In this document: positions 1-9,629 of the stretch, in pieces
How positions within the stretch are numbered: the first letter of the stretch is position 1
Layout: every line of letters starts with the position of its first letter
Source of the DNA: Streptomyces sioyaensis
Lineage (GTDB): Bacteria; Actinomycetota; Actinomycetes; Streptomycetales; Streptomycetaceae
DNA length: 64,000 bases
Direction of reading: 5' to 3'
NCBI RefSeq assembly: GCF_004122735.1
Contig: NZ_SDIF01000003.1
Location: forward strand, 62,001 to 126,000
Notes under the pieces: generated by a model
What the model saw: only the letters and a program-made list of their open reading frames with translations
What the model was told of the DNA's origin: nothing
The model's database searches: none
Position numbers and translations under genes: made by a program

Positions 1-960
1 CAGTACGGCAACATCTCCGTCCAGACGGCGACCAACAACTCCGTCAACGCCGTCTTCGCGCAGATGGGCGCCGACGTCGGCCTGAAGAACGTCAAGGAGA
101 CCGCGGTCAAGCTGGGCATGGACGGCTCCAGGATGGACGTCAAGCCGGCCATGACGCTGGGCACCATGGGCGCCAGCCCGCTCCAGATGGCCGGCGCCTA
201 CGCCACCCTCGACAACCACGGCAAGAAGGTCACCCCGACGCTGGTCGCCGAGGCCACGCACAGCGTCAACGGTGCCGAGGTCAAGCTCCCGCTCAAGAAC
301 CCGGTCGGCGACCAGGTCCTCTCGCGGAAGACCGCCGACACCCTCACCTCCGTGCTGATGGGCGTGGTCAACGACGGCACCGCCTCGCAGGCCGTGAAGA
401 ACACCGCCTACAGCGCGGCCGGCAAGACCGGCACCTCCGACGACAACAAGTCGGCCTGGTTCGTGGGCTACACGCCCAAGCTGGTCACCGCGGTCGGCAT
501 GTTCGGCGAGTCGCCCAAGGGCGGCGTACAGGTCTCCCTCAAGGGCACCGGAGGCGGCGGCCGGGTCAACGGCGGCGGCTACCCGGCCCGGGTGTGGGCG
601 GACTACACCGAGGCCGCGCTGAACGGCAACCCCGGCCCGGACTTCGACCTGGACGCGACCCTCGGCGCCGGGGTGCCGCCGACGCCCACGCCGACGCCGA
701 GCGACACCCCCTCGCCCAGCGCGTCGCCGAGCGAGAAGCCGAGCAAGTCGCCCTCGCCCACCCCGTCGAAGCCGAGTACACCGCCCAGCACCCCGCCGAG
801 CGGACGCCCCTCGGACGACCCGTCCACCCCGACCGGCGGCACCAGTTCGAACCCGCCGAACGGCGGGACGCAGGGCGGTGACGCGGGCGGCGACACCGCG
901 GGCGGCACCACCGACGGCACGGGCGGGAACAAGGTCAACAGCGTGCCCGGCTTCAACTAG
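1..960 (+). CDS. Class A penicillin-binding protein, C-terminal transpeptidase part (5' end outside window)
   Basis: Only the C-terminal ~319 residues are present; the frame is open from base 1. The transpeptidase SxN motif is seen as TNNSVNAVF near the start and the KTG motif as AGKTGTSDDNKSAWF around base 420-455, so this is the D,D-transpeptidase domain that cross-links peptidoglycan outside the membrane. The SxxK serine and any glycosyltransferase domain lie upstream of the window. From about base 660 the protein becomes a low-complexity Pro/Ser/Thr-rich tail (PTPTPTPSDTPSPS and similar) followed by Gly-rich sequence, common in streptomycete PBPs and likely wall-exposed. It ends NSVPGFN, followed by a terminator. 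Class A rather than class B is inferred from the SVN-to-KTG spacing and the tail. Confidence 0.9.
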   Translation, partial: QYGNISVQTATNNSVNAVFAQMGADVGLKNVKETAVKLGMDGSRMDVKPAMTLGTMGASPLQMAGAYATLDNHGKKVTPTLVAEATHSVNGAEVKLPLKNPVGDQVLSRKTADTLTSVLMGVVNDGTASQAVKNTAYSAAGKTGTSDDNKSAWFVGYTPKLVTAVGMFGESPKGGVQVSLKGTGGGGRVNGGGYPARVWADYTEAALNGNPGPDFDLDATLGAGVPPTPTPTPSDTPSPSASPSEKPSKSPSPTPSKPSTPPSTPPSGRPSDDPSTPTGGTSSNPPNGGTQGGDAGGDTAGGTTDGTGGNKVNSVPGFN

Positions 961-993
961 GGCCGGCAGACAGACAGGCAGCCAAGGAGAACG

Positions 994-1024
994 AAGGGGC
1001 GTCCGGATCACCGGGCGCCCCTTT
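994..1024 (+). terminator. Hairpin terminator after the PBP gene
   Basis: Thirteen-pair stem (aaggggcgtccgg / ccgggcgcccctt, one G-T wobble) with a 4-nt loop, about 35 bp after the PBP stop, followed by T-rich sequence. It lies between convergent genes and may serve both. Confidence 0.7.
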
Positions 1025-1068
1025 CGTCACCCGTCGAGGCGGGCCCCCTTCGTCACCCGTCGAGGCGG
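1023..1068. repeat. 20-bp direct repeat, offset 26 bp
   Basis: The sequence ttcgtcacccgtcgaggcgg occurs at 1023-1042 and 1049-1068. The second copy covers the stop codon and last codons of the leftward monooxygenase gene, so the first copy looks like a short duplication of that gene's 3' end. Confidence 0.85.
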
Positions 1069-2162
1069 ACGGCGTTCTTGGCCCGCTCGATGGACTCCTC
1101 GGCGGCCCCCTGGCCCGGATTCTCCGTGGCCAGCGCCTGGTTGAGCTCGACGAACGGGCGCAGCCGCTCCTCGTAGCGGCGCAGCGCGGTGCGGTGGTCG
1201 CCCGCCGCCCGACCGAGCTCGTCGGCCAGGACGTAGGCGCCCACCAGGGCCAGGCTGGTGCCCTGCCCGGACAGCGGGGACGGGCAGTAGCCCGCATCGC
1301 CGACGAGCCCCACCCGGCCGTCCGACCAGCGGTCCAGGTGTATCTGGGCCATCGCGTCGAAGTAGAAGTCGGGCGCCTGCCACATCGCCTTCAGCAGCCG
1401 CGGGGTGTCGCCGCCCAGCGCGGACAGCCGCGCGGCGAGCTCCGCCTTCTGCCGCTCGGTGTCACGGTGGTCGAGCGCGAGGGGCTCCGCGGTGAAGCCG
1501 AGGGTGACCCGCAACTCGGTGTTGTGGCGCACCGGGTAGACGCACGTGCTGGCGCCGCCGCCCTGCAGCCAGACCTGCCAGTCGTCCAGGTCCAGGAAGT
1601 TCTCGGTGCTGAAGACGGCCACGTACCCGCCGAGCGGACGGAAGAACGGGCCCTCGGCGCCGAAGGCCAGCCGCCGCACCGTCGAGCGCAGCCCGTCCGC
1701 CCCCACCACGAGGTCGAACGTCCGGCTCCGGCCGCGCTCGAAGTCGATGCGGACGCCGTGCGGTTCCTGGACCAGGGCGGTGACGGAGTCGTCGAAGAGG
1801 TACTCCACGCCGTCGCGGGCCCGCCCGTACAGCAGCTGGGTGAGGTCCTCGCGCAGCAGCTCGATGTCCCCGCTGTCGAGCCGGCCGCCGCTGAGTGTCA
1901 TCTCGGTGCTGCGCCACAGTTCGTTGCCGTCGCCGTCGAGCATCGACATCCCGCGCAGCCGGGTGCGCGCCTCCCGGGCCGGGGCCAGCAGGTCCATCCG
2001 GTCGAGGACGTCGAGCGCCACCCCGCGGACGTCGATCGCCTGGCCGCCGGGGCGCACACCGGGGGCCCGCTCGACGACGGTCGGCGCGAAGCCGCGGCGG
2101 CGCAGCCAGTGGGCGAGGGTGAGCCCGGCGACGCTCGCGCCGGAGATGAGTACGGTCTTCAC
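1053..2162 (-). CDS. FAD-dependent monooxygenase (PHBH/TetX-like group A flavin hydroxylase)
   Basis: About 369 aa. The N-terminus KTVLISGASVAGLTLAHWL is a Rossmann GxGxxG-type FAD-binding fold (here GASVAG), and GRVGLVGDAGYCPSPLSGQG is the second FAD motif (GD near the pyrophosphate/ribityl side) of class A flavoprotein hydroxylases. These use NAD(P)H and O2 to hydroxylate aromatic or polyketide-like substrates; the substrate cannot be told from sequence. Start chosen at GTG 2162, preceded by GAAGGGG; the frame stays open to 2234 but that part is unlike the family. It is divergent from a GntR-TetR regulator with shared control DNA, so it is probably that regulator's target, possibly in drug or aromatic detoxification. 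Confidence 0.85.
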   Translation of the reverse strand: MKTVLISGASVAGLTLAHWLRRRGFAPTVVERAPGVRPGGQAIDVRGVALDVLDRMDLLAPAREARTRLRGMSMLDGDGNELWRSTEMTLSGGRLDSGDIELLREDLTQLLYGRARDGVEYLFDDSVTALVQEPHGVRIDFERGRSRTFDLVVGADGLRSTVRRLAFGAEGPFFRPLGGYVAVFSTENFLDLDDWQVWLQGGGASTCVYPVRHNTELRVTLGFTAEPLALDHRDTERQKAELAARLSALGGDTPRLLKAMWQAPDFYFDAMAQIHLDRWSDGRVGLVGDAGYCPSPLSGQGTSLALVGAYVLADELGRAAGDHRTALRRYEERLRPFVELNQALATENPGQGAAEESIERAKNAVRLDG

Positions 2163-2271
2163 GACAGCCCCTTCGTACGGTGTACACGCGTGGTGTGGAG
2201 CTCTGAATGTACGCCGTACGCGCAGGATCGCCAAGCGCTTTCCGTGGGATATTTTCGCAGCTCAGAGGGGG

Positions 2272-2333
2272 CTGTACTAGCACAGAAGGGTGCTGCGGCA
2301 AGGTCTTCGCTGGTAGCCTCTGTCCTAGTACAG
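2272..2333. promoter_or_regulatory. Paired 9-bp operator half-sites and -10 box between monooxygenase and its regulator
   Basis: CTGTACTAG at 2272-2280 and its exact reverse complement CTAGTACAG at 2325-2333 lie in the 187-bp divergent region. The left copy is part of a near-perfect 14-bp palindrome CTGTACTAGCACAG (2272-2285). A -10-like TAGCCT sits at 2313-2318 directly before the right copy, which would place that copy over the transcription start of the rightward regulator, consistent with autorepression. Inference from sequence symmetry only. Confidence 0.5.
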
Positions 2334-2349
2334 GTCAAAGGAGAGCGCC

Positions 2350-3342
2350 GTGGCTGACCCCTCCCTCCCGCCCTATCTGCGGATCGTCGCCGAGGTGCGG
2401 CGCAAGATCACCGACGGCGAACTCGCCCCCGGCGACCGGATTCCCTCGACGCGTCAGCTCGCGAAGGAGTGGAACGTGGCCCTGGCCACCGCCACGAAGG
2501 CGCTGACCGCCCTGCGCCAGGAGGGGCTGGTGCAGCCCCGGGCCCGCGTGGGGACCGTGGTGGCGGCCCCGTCCCGCGGCGCCGCCGGGGCCCGGCACCC
2601 CCGCCCGGCCCCCGCCGCGGAGCGCGAGCTGACCCGGGAGCGCATCGTGCGCACCGCCATCGGCATCGCCGACGCGGAAGGGCTGGCCGCGCTGTCCATG
2701 CGGGCGGTCGCGGCGCGCCTGGGCGCCGCCACGATGTCGCCCTACCGCTATGTGACCGGCAAGGACGATCTGGTCCTGCTGATGGCCGACGCGGTTTTCG
2801 CCGAGGCCGCCCTCCCGGCCGATGCCTCCGGCCACTGGCGGGCCCGGCTGGAAGCAGGGGCCCGGGCGCTCTGGGCCGTCCACCGCGCACACCCCTGGCT
2901 GGCCCAGCTCGGCCCGCTCACCCGGCCGTTGCTGCTGCCCCACCTGATGGCCTACTCCGAATGGATGCTGAGCGCCCTCGACGGCCATGGCCTCGGCCCG
3001 GCGGCCATGCTCAACCAGAACGTGCTCCTCTACAGCCATGTGCAGGGCCTCGCCGTCCAGCTGGAACGGGAGGCCCAGGCCGAGAGCGCCACCGGCCTCA
3101 CCTCGGACCAGTGGCTGGACGCCCAGGCCCCCGCGCTCGCGGCGCTCACCGCGTCCCGGGACCATCCGACGTTCACCCGGGTCATCGAGGCGCTTGGGGA
3201 GGGCGGTTACGACCTGCGCCTGGACGAGCTGTTCGAGATCGGGCTCACCTCGCTGCTCGACGGGCTGGCCGTCCTCATCGACGCGCACCGCGCCGACCCG
3301 GCGGGGACCCCCGCCCCGTCCGCCGCGCCCCGGACACGGTGA
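2350..3342 (+). CDS. GntR-TetR hybrid transcriptional regulator
   Basis: 330 aa with GTG start behind aaaggag. Residues ~8-75 form a GntR winged helix (PYLRIVAEVRRKITDGEL, PSTRQLAKEWNVALATATKA, then LVQPRARVGTVV). After a Pro/Ala linker, residues ~95-150 form a TetR helix-turn-helix (RERIVRTAIGIADAEG, SMRAVAARLGAATMSPYRYV) followed by a TetR-type helical ligand domain. Carrying both DNA-binding modules in one chain is a known actinobacterial arrangement. The TetR C-terminus probably senses a small molecule that relieves repression of the divergent monooxygenase and of itself. The nature of the ligand is unknown. Confidence 0.9.
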   Translation: MADPSLPPYLRIVAEVRRKITDGELAPGDRIPSTRQLAKEWNVALATATKALTALRQEGLVQPRARVGTVVAAPSRGAAGARHPRPAPAAERELTRERIVRTAIGIADAEGLAALSMRAVAARLGAATMSPYRYVTGKDDLVLLMADAVFAEAALPADASGHWRARLEAGARALWAVHRAHPWLAQLGPLTRPLLLPHLMAYSEWMLSALDGHGLGPAAMLNQNVLLYSHVQGLAVQLEREAQAESATGLTSDQWLDAQAPALAALTASRDHPTFTRVIEALGEGGYDLRLDELFEIGLTSLLDGLAVLIDAHRADPAGTPAPSAAPRTR

Positions 3343-3373
3343 GGCGCCCGGAGCCCCCACGCTCCGGGCGCCT
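3342..3373. terminator. Bidirectional terminator between regulator and catalase
   Basis: Perfect 13-bp stem aggcgcccggagc / gctccgggcgcct with a short C-rich loop, lying between the convergent regulator and catalase genes and overlapping the last base of the regulator stop codon. Confidence 0.75.
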
Positions 3374-3409
3374 GCCCCGCCCTCCACGGGCCCTGGGTGG
3401 TGCGGTGCC

Positions 3410-4870
3410 TCAGCCGCCGTTGAACTTCTTGACGATCCGGTCGCCGAGGTGCTTGTCGACGTTGCGCCAGTACTGGAAGGCACGCTCCAGCACCGGCTTG
3501 GTGACGTCCTCGGCGAGGTGCCCGGCGATGTTGTGCACCAGCCGGTCGCGGGCCGCGTCGTCGAGGACCTGGCGGACCATCGTCCCGGGCTGGACGAAGT
3601 CGTCGTCCTCGCGCCGCGGCCGGGTGGCCTCGCGCACCATCTCGCCGGCCGTCTGCCAGCCCGCCGGGTCCCCGAACTGCTCGGTGTCCGCCGCCGGCCC
3701 GCCGTAGGAGTTGGGCGCGTACGGCCGGGCCACCCGGGCCGGGTCGAACCGCATCGGGCCGTCCTTGGCGTAGGAGTGGACGGGAACGTGCGGCCGGTTG
3801 GGCGGCAGCTGCAGATAGTTCGGGCCGATGCGGTACCGGTGGGTGTCCGGGTAGGAGAACAGCCGGCCCAGCAGCATCTTGTCGGGGGACGGGCCGATGC
3901 CCGGCACCATGTTGGACGGCTCGAAGGCCGCCTGCTCGATGTGGATGAAGTAATCTTCCGGGTTCTTGTTCAGCGTCATCCGCCCGACCTCGATCAGCGG
4001 GTAGTCGCCGTGCGGCCACACCTTGGTCAGGTCGAACGGGTTGAAGCGGTAGTCCGGCGCGTCGTCGAACGGCATCACCTGGACATACAGCGTCCACGAC
4101 GGTGCGTCGCCGGTGTCGATGGCGCGGTAGAGGTCGCGGCGGTGGAAGTCGGCGTCCTCGCCGGCGATCCGGTCCGCGTCCTCCTGGGTGAGGAAGTCGA
4201 TGCCCTGGTCCGTCTTGAAGTGGTACTTGATCCAGAACTTCTCGCCGCCGGCATTGATCCACATATACGTGTGGGAGCCGTAGCCGTTCATGTGGCGGTA
4301 GGTCTTGGGGATGCCGCGGTCGCCCATCAGCCAGGTGACCATGTGGGCCGACTCCGGCGACAGCGTCCAGAAGTCCCACTGCATGTCGTGGTCGCGCAGA
4401 CCGCTGCCGGGCCGGCGCTTCTGGGAGCGGATGAAGTCCTGGAACTTGATCGTGTCACGGACGAAGAAGATCGGGGTGTTGTTGCCGACCAGGTCGTAGT
4501 TGCCGTACTCGGTGTAGAACTTCAGGGCGAAGCCACGGGGGTCGCGCCAGGTGTCGGGGGAGCCCTGCTCGCCCGCGACGGTCGAGAAACGGGCCAGCAT
4601 CTCGGTCGTCTTGCCCGGCTGGAAGAGATCCGCCTTGGTGAACTGGCTGACGTCGTTGGTGACCTGGAAGGAGCCGTACGCGCCGCTGCCCTTGGCGTGT
4701 ACCACCCGCTCGGGGACCCGTTCGCGGTTGAACTGGGCCATCTTCTCGATCAGGTAGTGGTCCTGCAGCAGGATGGGGCCGTCCGGACCCACGGTCAGCG
4801 AATGCTCGTCGCTCTCGACCGGAATTCCGGCGTTGTTCGTCGTGTGCGGGACGTGGTGCGTGCTGGTCAT
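3410..4870 (-). CDS. Monofunctional heme catalase (small-subunit, clade 3)
   Basis: 486 aa, the usual length for clade 3 catalases, which dismute H2O2 to water and oxygen in the cytosol. The distal histidine motif [12 protein letters not shown] is at about residues 55-66. The block [20 protein letters not shown] follows, and the proximal heme-ligand tyrosine motif [17 protein letters not shown] is near residue 335. Start chosen at ATG 4870, preceded by AGGAGG; the open frame reaches 4978 but the extra residues do not resemble catalase. It stands alone with terminators on both sides. An imperfect inverted repeat GGGGC-N5-GCCCC (4927-4941) upstream could be a regulator site, but I cannot assign it to CatR/FurA. 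Confidence 0.97.
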   Translation of the reverse strand: MTSTHHVPHTTNNAGIPVESDEHSLTVGPDGPILLQDHYLIEKMAQFNRERVPERVVHAKGSGAYGSFQVTNDVSQFTKADLFQPGKTTEMLARFSTVAGEQGSPDTWRDPRGFALKFYTEYGNYDLVGNNTPIFFVRDTIKFQDFIRSQKRRPGSGLRDHDMQWDFWTLSPESAHMVTWLMGDRGIPKTYRHMNGYGSHTYMWINAGGEKFWIKYHFKTDQGIDFLTQEDADRIAGEDADFHRRDLYRAIDTGDAPSWTLYVQVMPFDDAPDYRFNPFDLTKVWPHGDYPLIEVGRMTLNKNPEDYFIHIEQAAFEPSNMVPGIGPSPDKMLLGRLFSYPDTHRYRIGPNYLQLPPNRPHVPVHSYAKDGPMRFDPARVARPYAPNSYGGPAADTEQFGDPAGWQTAGEMVREATRPRREDDDFVQPGTMVRQVLDDAARDRLVHNIAGHLAEDVTKPVLERAFQYWRNVDKHLGDRIVKKFNGG

Positions 4871-4989
4871 GGAGGAGCGCCTCCTGGTTCGACGAGTGGG
4901 AGTAGGGGGTCGGTCGGTCCCGAATTGGGGCAGTTGGCCCCTTAAGCCCACCCAAGCAGTCAACTCCCCCGACGGCATGTCGGCAAGAG

Positions 4990-5023
4990 TTGGACCCCGT
5001 CCGGTCTCAGACGGGGTCCAACA
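4990..5023 (-). terminator. Terminator downstream of the PP2C gene
   Basis: Perfect 13-bp stem gttggaccccgtc / gacggggtccaac with an 8-nt loop, about 30 bp after the leftward PP2C stop and before the catalase promoter region. Confidence 0.75.
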
Positions 5024-5054
5024 TGTGGGACACGGGCCGGGCGCCCGCGCGGCG

Positions 5055-7622
5055 TCAGCGCCGCTGCACCCCCGGCGGCATGCTCAGCTCGAACCAGACG
5101 ACCTTTCCCATGCTCAGACGCGTCGCACCCCAGCGCCGCGCCATCCGGTTGACGAGGTAGAGGCCCCGCCCGCCCTCGTCCGACGGCCGGGCCTGGCGCA
5201 GCCGCGGCAGCTGCGGGACGTCGTCCCCGACCTCGCAGCGCAGTACGTCCGTTCGTAGCAACCGCAGCGTGATCGGCCGCTCCGCGTACCGCACCGCATT
5301 GGTCACCACCTCGCTGACCAGCAGCTCCAGCTGGTCGGTCAGCTCGTCCAGGCCCCAGCGCGCCAGCGCCCGCCGGGCCAGCCGGCGGGCCTGCCCGGCC
5401 GTCTGCGCCTTCGGGTCCAGATACCAGTACGCGACATCGCTCGGCGCGATCCCGTCGAACCGGGCCGCCAGCAGCGCGATGTCGTCATCGCGGTCGCCGG
5501 GGCCCAGCATGTCCAGCACCTCGTCGCACATCGGCTCCAGCGGCGGCGGGTTGGGGCCCGTCAGCCGGGCCGTCTCCGCCAGCCGCTCCCGCAGCTGCTC
5601 GATGCCGGTCCACACGTCCCGGATCCGCGACTCGACCAGACCGTCCGTATAGAGGACGAGCGTGGCGCCCGCCGGGGCGTCCAGCTCCACCGCCTCGAAG
5701 TCCACCCCGCCGACGCCGATCGGCGCACCCGACGGCACCCGCAGCACCTCTGCGCGCCCGCCGCGGTGCAGCATCACCGGCGGCGGATGGCCCGCGTTGG
5801 CGATGGTGATCCGGTGCGCGACCGGGTCGTAGACCGCGTACATGCAGGTCGCCATCCGGTCCGTGCCCAGCCGCTGGGCCTGCTCGTCGAGGTGGTGCAG
5901 CACCTCCTGCGGCGGCAGGTCCAGCCCGGCCAGGGTCTGGGCCGTGGTGCGCAGCTGGCCCATGATCGCGGCCGAGGTCATCGAGTGCCCCATGACGTCG
6001 CCGACGACCAGCGCCACCCGGCTGCCCGGCAGCGGGATCGCGTCGTACCAGTCACCGCCCACCCGGGCCGTCTCGGCGGCCGGCAGATAGCGGCTGGCCA
6101 GCCGGACCCCGGTCGGCTGCGGCAGCGAGTCCGGCAGCATCGTGCGCTGCAGCGCGTCGGCGATGTAGGCCTCCCGGCCGTAGAGCACCGCCTTGTCCAC
6201 GCCCAGCGCGGTGTGCGTCGCCAGCTGCGCCGCCACCAGCAGATCGTCCGGCTCGAACGCCGGGCGGTCCGGGCGGCGCAGGAACACCGCCGCACCGATC
6301 ACCCGGCGGCGGCCGCGCAGCGGCGCCAGGATCACCCGGTGCCCGCCGGGCAGCCGCGGATCCGGACCCAGCAGCTCCGGCAGCGCCGTCCGCGCGGCCT
6401 GGGCCTCGCCGAACAGCGGCCGTACGCCCCGCAGCACCTCGGCCAGCGGACCGCCGGGCTGCACCTCGGCCAGCTCCGCCGCGCTGCCGCCCATCGCCGG
6501 GCCCAGATCGGGCTGGGCCGGCAGCATCGGCAGCCGGCCGCCGTTGGTGTCCGGCTCCTCCGGGATCCGGTCGGTGCGGCGCAGCCGCAGCACCACCGGG
6601 CCGGTCGGGCGTTCGTCGCCGACCGGCAGCGGGTCCCGCAGATAGACGAGGATCGCGTCGGCGAACGTCGGGACCGTCGCCCGGCACAGGCCGAGCACGA
6701 TCTCGTCGAGGTCTATGCCGCGGGCGATCCGCCGGGTCGCCGCCCCGATGAACCGCAGCCGGTCGCCGCCCGCCTGCCGGGCCGCCGCCACCTCACCGCT
6801 CTCGCCCGGATGCGCCGAGCGGGCCGGCGGCGGTCCCGCCGGTCCGGGCGCCTGTGCCCCGGTGGTCTCCCCGGCCGCCGCCCGCGACACCCCGGCGTGC
6901 GGGGCATCCGGGACCGCCGACCGCCCCTCGTGCGGCGGCGACTGCTCCGGCACCGTCCCGCCCGGCTCGCCGCCGCGCGGCCGCGACCGCCCGCCGCCCG
7001 GACCGCCGCCCTCCCGCGGCCGCCCGATGCGCTCGCCGCCGTGCCGCGGATGCGGCTCGTGCTGCGGCTCCTCGCCCGGCCCGGGCGCCTCGGCGCGGCC
7101 CGTCGCGCCCCGCGCCACCCGCTGCCCGGCACGGGTCGCCTCCCGGCCCCCGTCCGCCGCGCCGCCCGGCCGTCCGCTCGCCGACATGGGCACCTCCCCG
7201 TACGCGTCGCCATACGCCTCCCCGTACCGGATCGAGGCGTCCGGTGCGACGGCGTGGCCGTCGCGGTTGTGCTCGCCGGCACGCCCGCCGGTGTGGCCGG
7301 CGGCGCCGTCCGCGTCCGCCGACGGGTCCCGCCGTGCCGCGCCGTGGTCCGCGGCCGGTTCGTCATCGAAGCGGCCGCCCGGCGCGCCCGCCGAAGCCGT
7401 GACGGCGGCACCGGCGAGGCCTATGTCGTCACCGCCGCGCACCGCGAACCCGCTGCCGGGCACCGGGGCGAACCCCGGTGCGGCCGGCTGCTGCAGGGCG
7501 CTGCGCGGGTCCGGGACCGCGCCGAGCGGCGCCGCCTGGGCCTGCCCGCGGGCAGGGGACAGCGAGGGCGCGGCGGTCGGGGCCGACTGCCGCGATTCGT
7601 GGGAGGTGGGGTGCTCCGTCAC
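5055..7622 (-). CDS. SpoIIE-family PP2C phosphatase with GAF and HATPase (anti-sigma-like) domains
   Basis: 855 aa. Residues 1-~280 are low-complexity Pro/Gly/Ala/Arg-rich and probably disordered. A GAF-like sensor occupies ~285-480 ([20 protein letters not shown] onward). A SpoIIE/RsbU PP2C domain at ~490-710 has the metal-binding motif [13 protein letters not shown] and [16 protein letters not shown] ATPase domain at ~735-850 has the N-box [13 protein letters not shown] and the G-box [18 protein letters not shown]. This combination acts in partner-switching control of sigma factors: the kinase-like domain phosphorylates an anti-sigma antagonist and the phosphatase domain reverses it. Such proteins are numerous in Streptomyces and the partner is not visible here. 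Transcribed alone, ending at a strong terminator. Confidence 0.93.
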   Translation of the reverse strand: MTEHPTSHESRQSAPTAAPSLSPARGQAQAAPLGAVPDPRSALQQPAAPGFAPVPGSGFAVRGGDDIGLAGAAVTASAGAPGGRFDDEPAADHGAARRDPSADADGAAGHTGGRAGEHNRDGHAVAPDASIRYGEAYGDAYGEVPMSASGRPGGAADGGREATRAGQRVARGATGRAEAPGPGEEPQHEPHPRHGGERIGRPREGGGPGGGRSRPRGGEPGGTVPEQSPPHEGRSAVPDAPHAGVSRAAAGETTGAQAPGPAGPPPARSAHPGESGEVAAARQAGGDRLRFIGAATRRIARGIDLDEIVLGLCRATVPTFADAILVYLRDPLPVGDERPTGPVVLRLRRTDRIPEEPDTNGGRLPMLPAQPDLGPAMGGSAAELAEVQPGGPLAEVLRGVRPLFGEAQAARTALPELLGPDPRLPGGHRVILAPLRGRRRVIGAAVFLRRPDRPAFEPDDLLVAAQLATHTALGVDKAVLYGREAYIADALQRTMLPDSLPQPTGVRLASRYLPAAETARVGGDWYDAIPLPGSRVALVVGDVMGHSMTSAAIMGQLRTTAQTLAGLDLPPQEVLHHLDEQAQRLGTDRMATCMYAVYDPVAHRITIANAGHPPPVMLHRGGRAEVLRVPSGAPIGVGGVDFEAVELDAPAGATLVLYTDGLVESRIRDVWTGIEQLRERLAETARLTGPNPPPLEPMCDEVLDMLGPGDRDDDIALLAARFDGIAPSDVAYWYLDPKAQTAGQARRLARRALARWGLDELTDQLELLVSEVVTNAVRYAERPITLRLLRTDVLRCEVGDDVPQLPRLRQARPSDEGGRGLYLVNRMARRWGATRLSMGKVVWFELSMPPGVQRR

Positions 7623-7712
7623 GCGTGGGATTCCATCCGTCCGGGGCTGTGCGCCAAACGCGCCGCGGTGCCGGGCGTGCCGCTGGGGCGGCCTCGCCCG
7701 ACGCGCTGCGTC

Positions 7713-8538
7713 TCAGGCACGTCGCAGGTGCAGAAAGAGCTGGATCTCGGGTGGTACGTCCGTACTCGCCGGGGCGTATGCGTAGGCGTCTTCCCCGACG
7801 ACGTCGAAACCCGCGTCGTGCACGACCCGGCGCAGGTCGTCCCGCAGGTAACCCGATACCCGGATCGAGTTGCCCAGGAACGGAATCGTGAAGTCGTCCA
7901 CATCCGCCTCGACCATCGACAGGGCCAGCAGCCCCTCGGGACGTAGCAGATCATGCAGCAGGCCCAGTGCGTAAGGGATTTCCGCACGGGGCAGCATCAG
8001 AAGCGAGAAATAAGCGACGATACCGTCGAAAGAGCCGGGGCCGCCGAGTCGGCCGCCGCGCAGATCGGCGATGTCCAGCCGGTGGAATTCGGCGCCCGGG
8101 ACGTGCTCCCGGGCCAGGGTGACCATCGAGGGGGAGAGATCGATACCCACCACGCGGTGCCCGGCCGCCGAGAGCTGACGGGCGGTCGGGCACCGCGTGG
8201 TGGGTATCGATCTCTCCCCCTCGATGGTCACCCTGGCCCGGGACGTGCTCCCGGGCCAGGGTGACCATCGAGGGGGAGAGATCGATACCCACCACGCGGT
8301 GCCCGGCCGCCGAGAGCTGACGGGCGGTCGGCAGACCCGTACCGCACCCCAGGTCCAGGATGCGCGAGCCGGCCGGCAGCGCCTCGGACAGCCAGGCGCC
8401 CGAGGCGAGCTGGCCCTCCTTGTGCGGGAAGGCGTCGTCGTACCGGTCGCCGATCGCGTCGAACGCCTCGGCCTGGCCGGCCCGGTCCAGTGCTAACCGG
8501 TTCAGACCCTCGTATCCGTCGTAGCTAGTCGCGCTCAC
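7713..8538 (-). pseudogene. Class I SAM-dependent methyltransferase interrupted by a 142-bp palindromic duplication
   Basis: The N-terminal part (from ATG 8538, MSATSYDGYEGLNRLALDR) reads through motif I, ILDLGCGTGLPTARQLSAAG, and VVGIDLSPSMVTLAREHVPG, then runs into a duplicated and inverted segment and goes out of frame. The remaining part (7713-8189, AEFHRLDIADLRGG through IQLFLHLRRA) is intact in another frame. Removing one 142-bp repeat unit (142 = 3x47+1) restores one continuous methyltransferase of about 227 aa. As written the gene cannot make a full protein. It is either a true inactivating rearrangement or an assembly error; the substrate is unknown. Confidence 0.85.
8094..8331. repeat. 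96-bp direct repeat with an inverted 53-bp copy between
   Basis: 8094-8189 is repeated exactly at 8236-8331 (offset 142 bp). The sequence in between, 8190-8242, is the exact reverse complement of both 8108-8160 and 8250-8302. The second inverted pair has only a 7-nt loop, giving a potential 53-bp hairpin at 8190-8302. It lies wholly inside the methyltransferase reading frame. Confidence 0.95.
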
Positions 8539-8748
8539 GACCTCGCCCCTCCTGCGACCGCGGTCAAGTTCGTTTTCCAGTTCTGGAGTTGCGCCTGTGC
8601 AGTCTTGCGGAGGACGATCCTACGTTTGAAGGCCGGGGGCGCAGCAAGGGGGCTCGGCCCCGCTCCGCGCCCCGCGAGGAAGAGCTTTGCCCATAGGCGC
8701 ACCTTTCCACGGTTCGCCCTCTTACTCCCGTCGTTCCGCTTCACTCCC

Positions 8749-9492
8749 TTACGACCGCAAACGATCCGGCGCGCGGTCCCAGTCCTGCGGGAGCGCGGGA
8801 ACCCGCCAGGACGGATCGGGCCGCCAGCCCTCCCAGCCGTCGGCGAACGGACCGCGCCAGGCCGTGATCTGTGCGATCGCGGCCCGGCCCGCCGACCTGA
8901 CCTCGGCGGCCCGGGCGTCGGTCATCAGCCCGTCCCGCTGCGCCTGCGCGAACTCGTCCTCGTCCCGCCACTCCCAGTGCCGGTCCGGATAGACACAGAT
9001 GTCGAGGAAGTGGTCCTCGGAGTCCACGCCGCCCGACCAACGGCGGCGCGGCTCCTCCAGATTGACGTACCAGTTCTTGAACTGCCAGCCGCGCTCCCAG
9101 AACAGCCACACCGACCAGGGGTCGCCGGGCCGGGCCAGCTTCAGCACTCCGGTGCCGAACCACTGGTCGCGGGTGGTCCGGCGCGGTTTGGTGTAGCGGG
9201 TGGACAGCGGCTCGCGGTGCACCGGAGTGCCGTCGGCGAGCACCGGCTTGACGCACGCGGTACCGGGCGCCATCCACACCGCCAGCAGGTCCTCGGTGTC
9301 CTGGACGACGGTCATGGGACGGCAGATGTGGAACCGCCCGGCATCGGCGTTGTCGCGATAACGCCACAGGATGTGGTCCCCGGGCGCCCAACGCTGCCCG
9401 CCCGGGGCTCCGTCAGCCGCCCGCCGCGCCCGGGGCGTCCCGCATCCGCCGGCCGTCCCGCCCTCCGTCGTGTCCACCGTGTCCGCTGTCAT
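8749..9492 (-). CDS. DUF402-family protein (FomD/nucleoside-diphosphatase-like fold)
   Basis: 247 aa. The C-terminal two-thirds fit the DUF402 family: GDHILWRYRDN, WQFKNWYVNLEEPRRRW, then the acidic metal-binding stretch DHFLDICVYPDRHWEW followed by DEDEFAQAQ. Characterised DUF402 members (FomD; nucleoside tri/diphosphatases) hydrolyse nucleoside diphosphates or cytidylyl intermediates using divalent metal bound by these Asp/Glu residues. No fosfomycin genes are nearby, so a general nucleotide-hydrolase or housekeeping role is more likely. The gene sits next to fumC, as I remember it in other streptomycete chromosomes. The first ~30 residues are not conserved and the start is less sure. Confidence 0.8.
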   Translation of the reverse strand: MTADTVDTTEGGTAGGCGTPRARRAADGAPGGQRWAPGDHILWRYRDNADAGRFHICRPMTVVQDTEDLLAVWMAPGTACVKPVLADGTPVHREPLSTRYTKPRRTTRDQWFGTGVLKLARPGDPWSVWLFWERGWQFKNWYVNLEEPRRRWSGGVDSEDHFLDICVYPDRHWEWRDEDEFAQAQRDGLMTDARAAEVRSAGRAAIAQITAWRGPFADGWEGWRPDPSWRVPALPQDWDRAPDRLRS

Positions 9493-9629
9493 GCGCAGAT
9501 CTTAGAGGCGCCGCATGACGCGCGCCGTGACATGAGCCGCACCATGCGTGACGGACGGGTAACGTCTGCCGCCAGGGTCTGTCGTGTGGAGCGGGCCCCG
9601 CGAGCCCGGCCCGATCCGAACGACAGGCC

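Noticed and set aside
3207..4379. Long frame antisense or out of frame within the catalase gene
   Set aside because: High-GC shadow of the catalase gene; composition Pro/Arg-rich without domains.
8190..8302. 53-bp hairpin considered as a terminator or regulatory RNA
   Set aside because: It consists entirely of duplicated methyltransferase coding sequence, so it is better explained by a rearrangement or assembly error.
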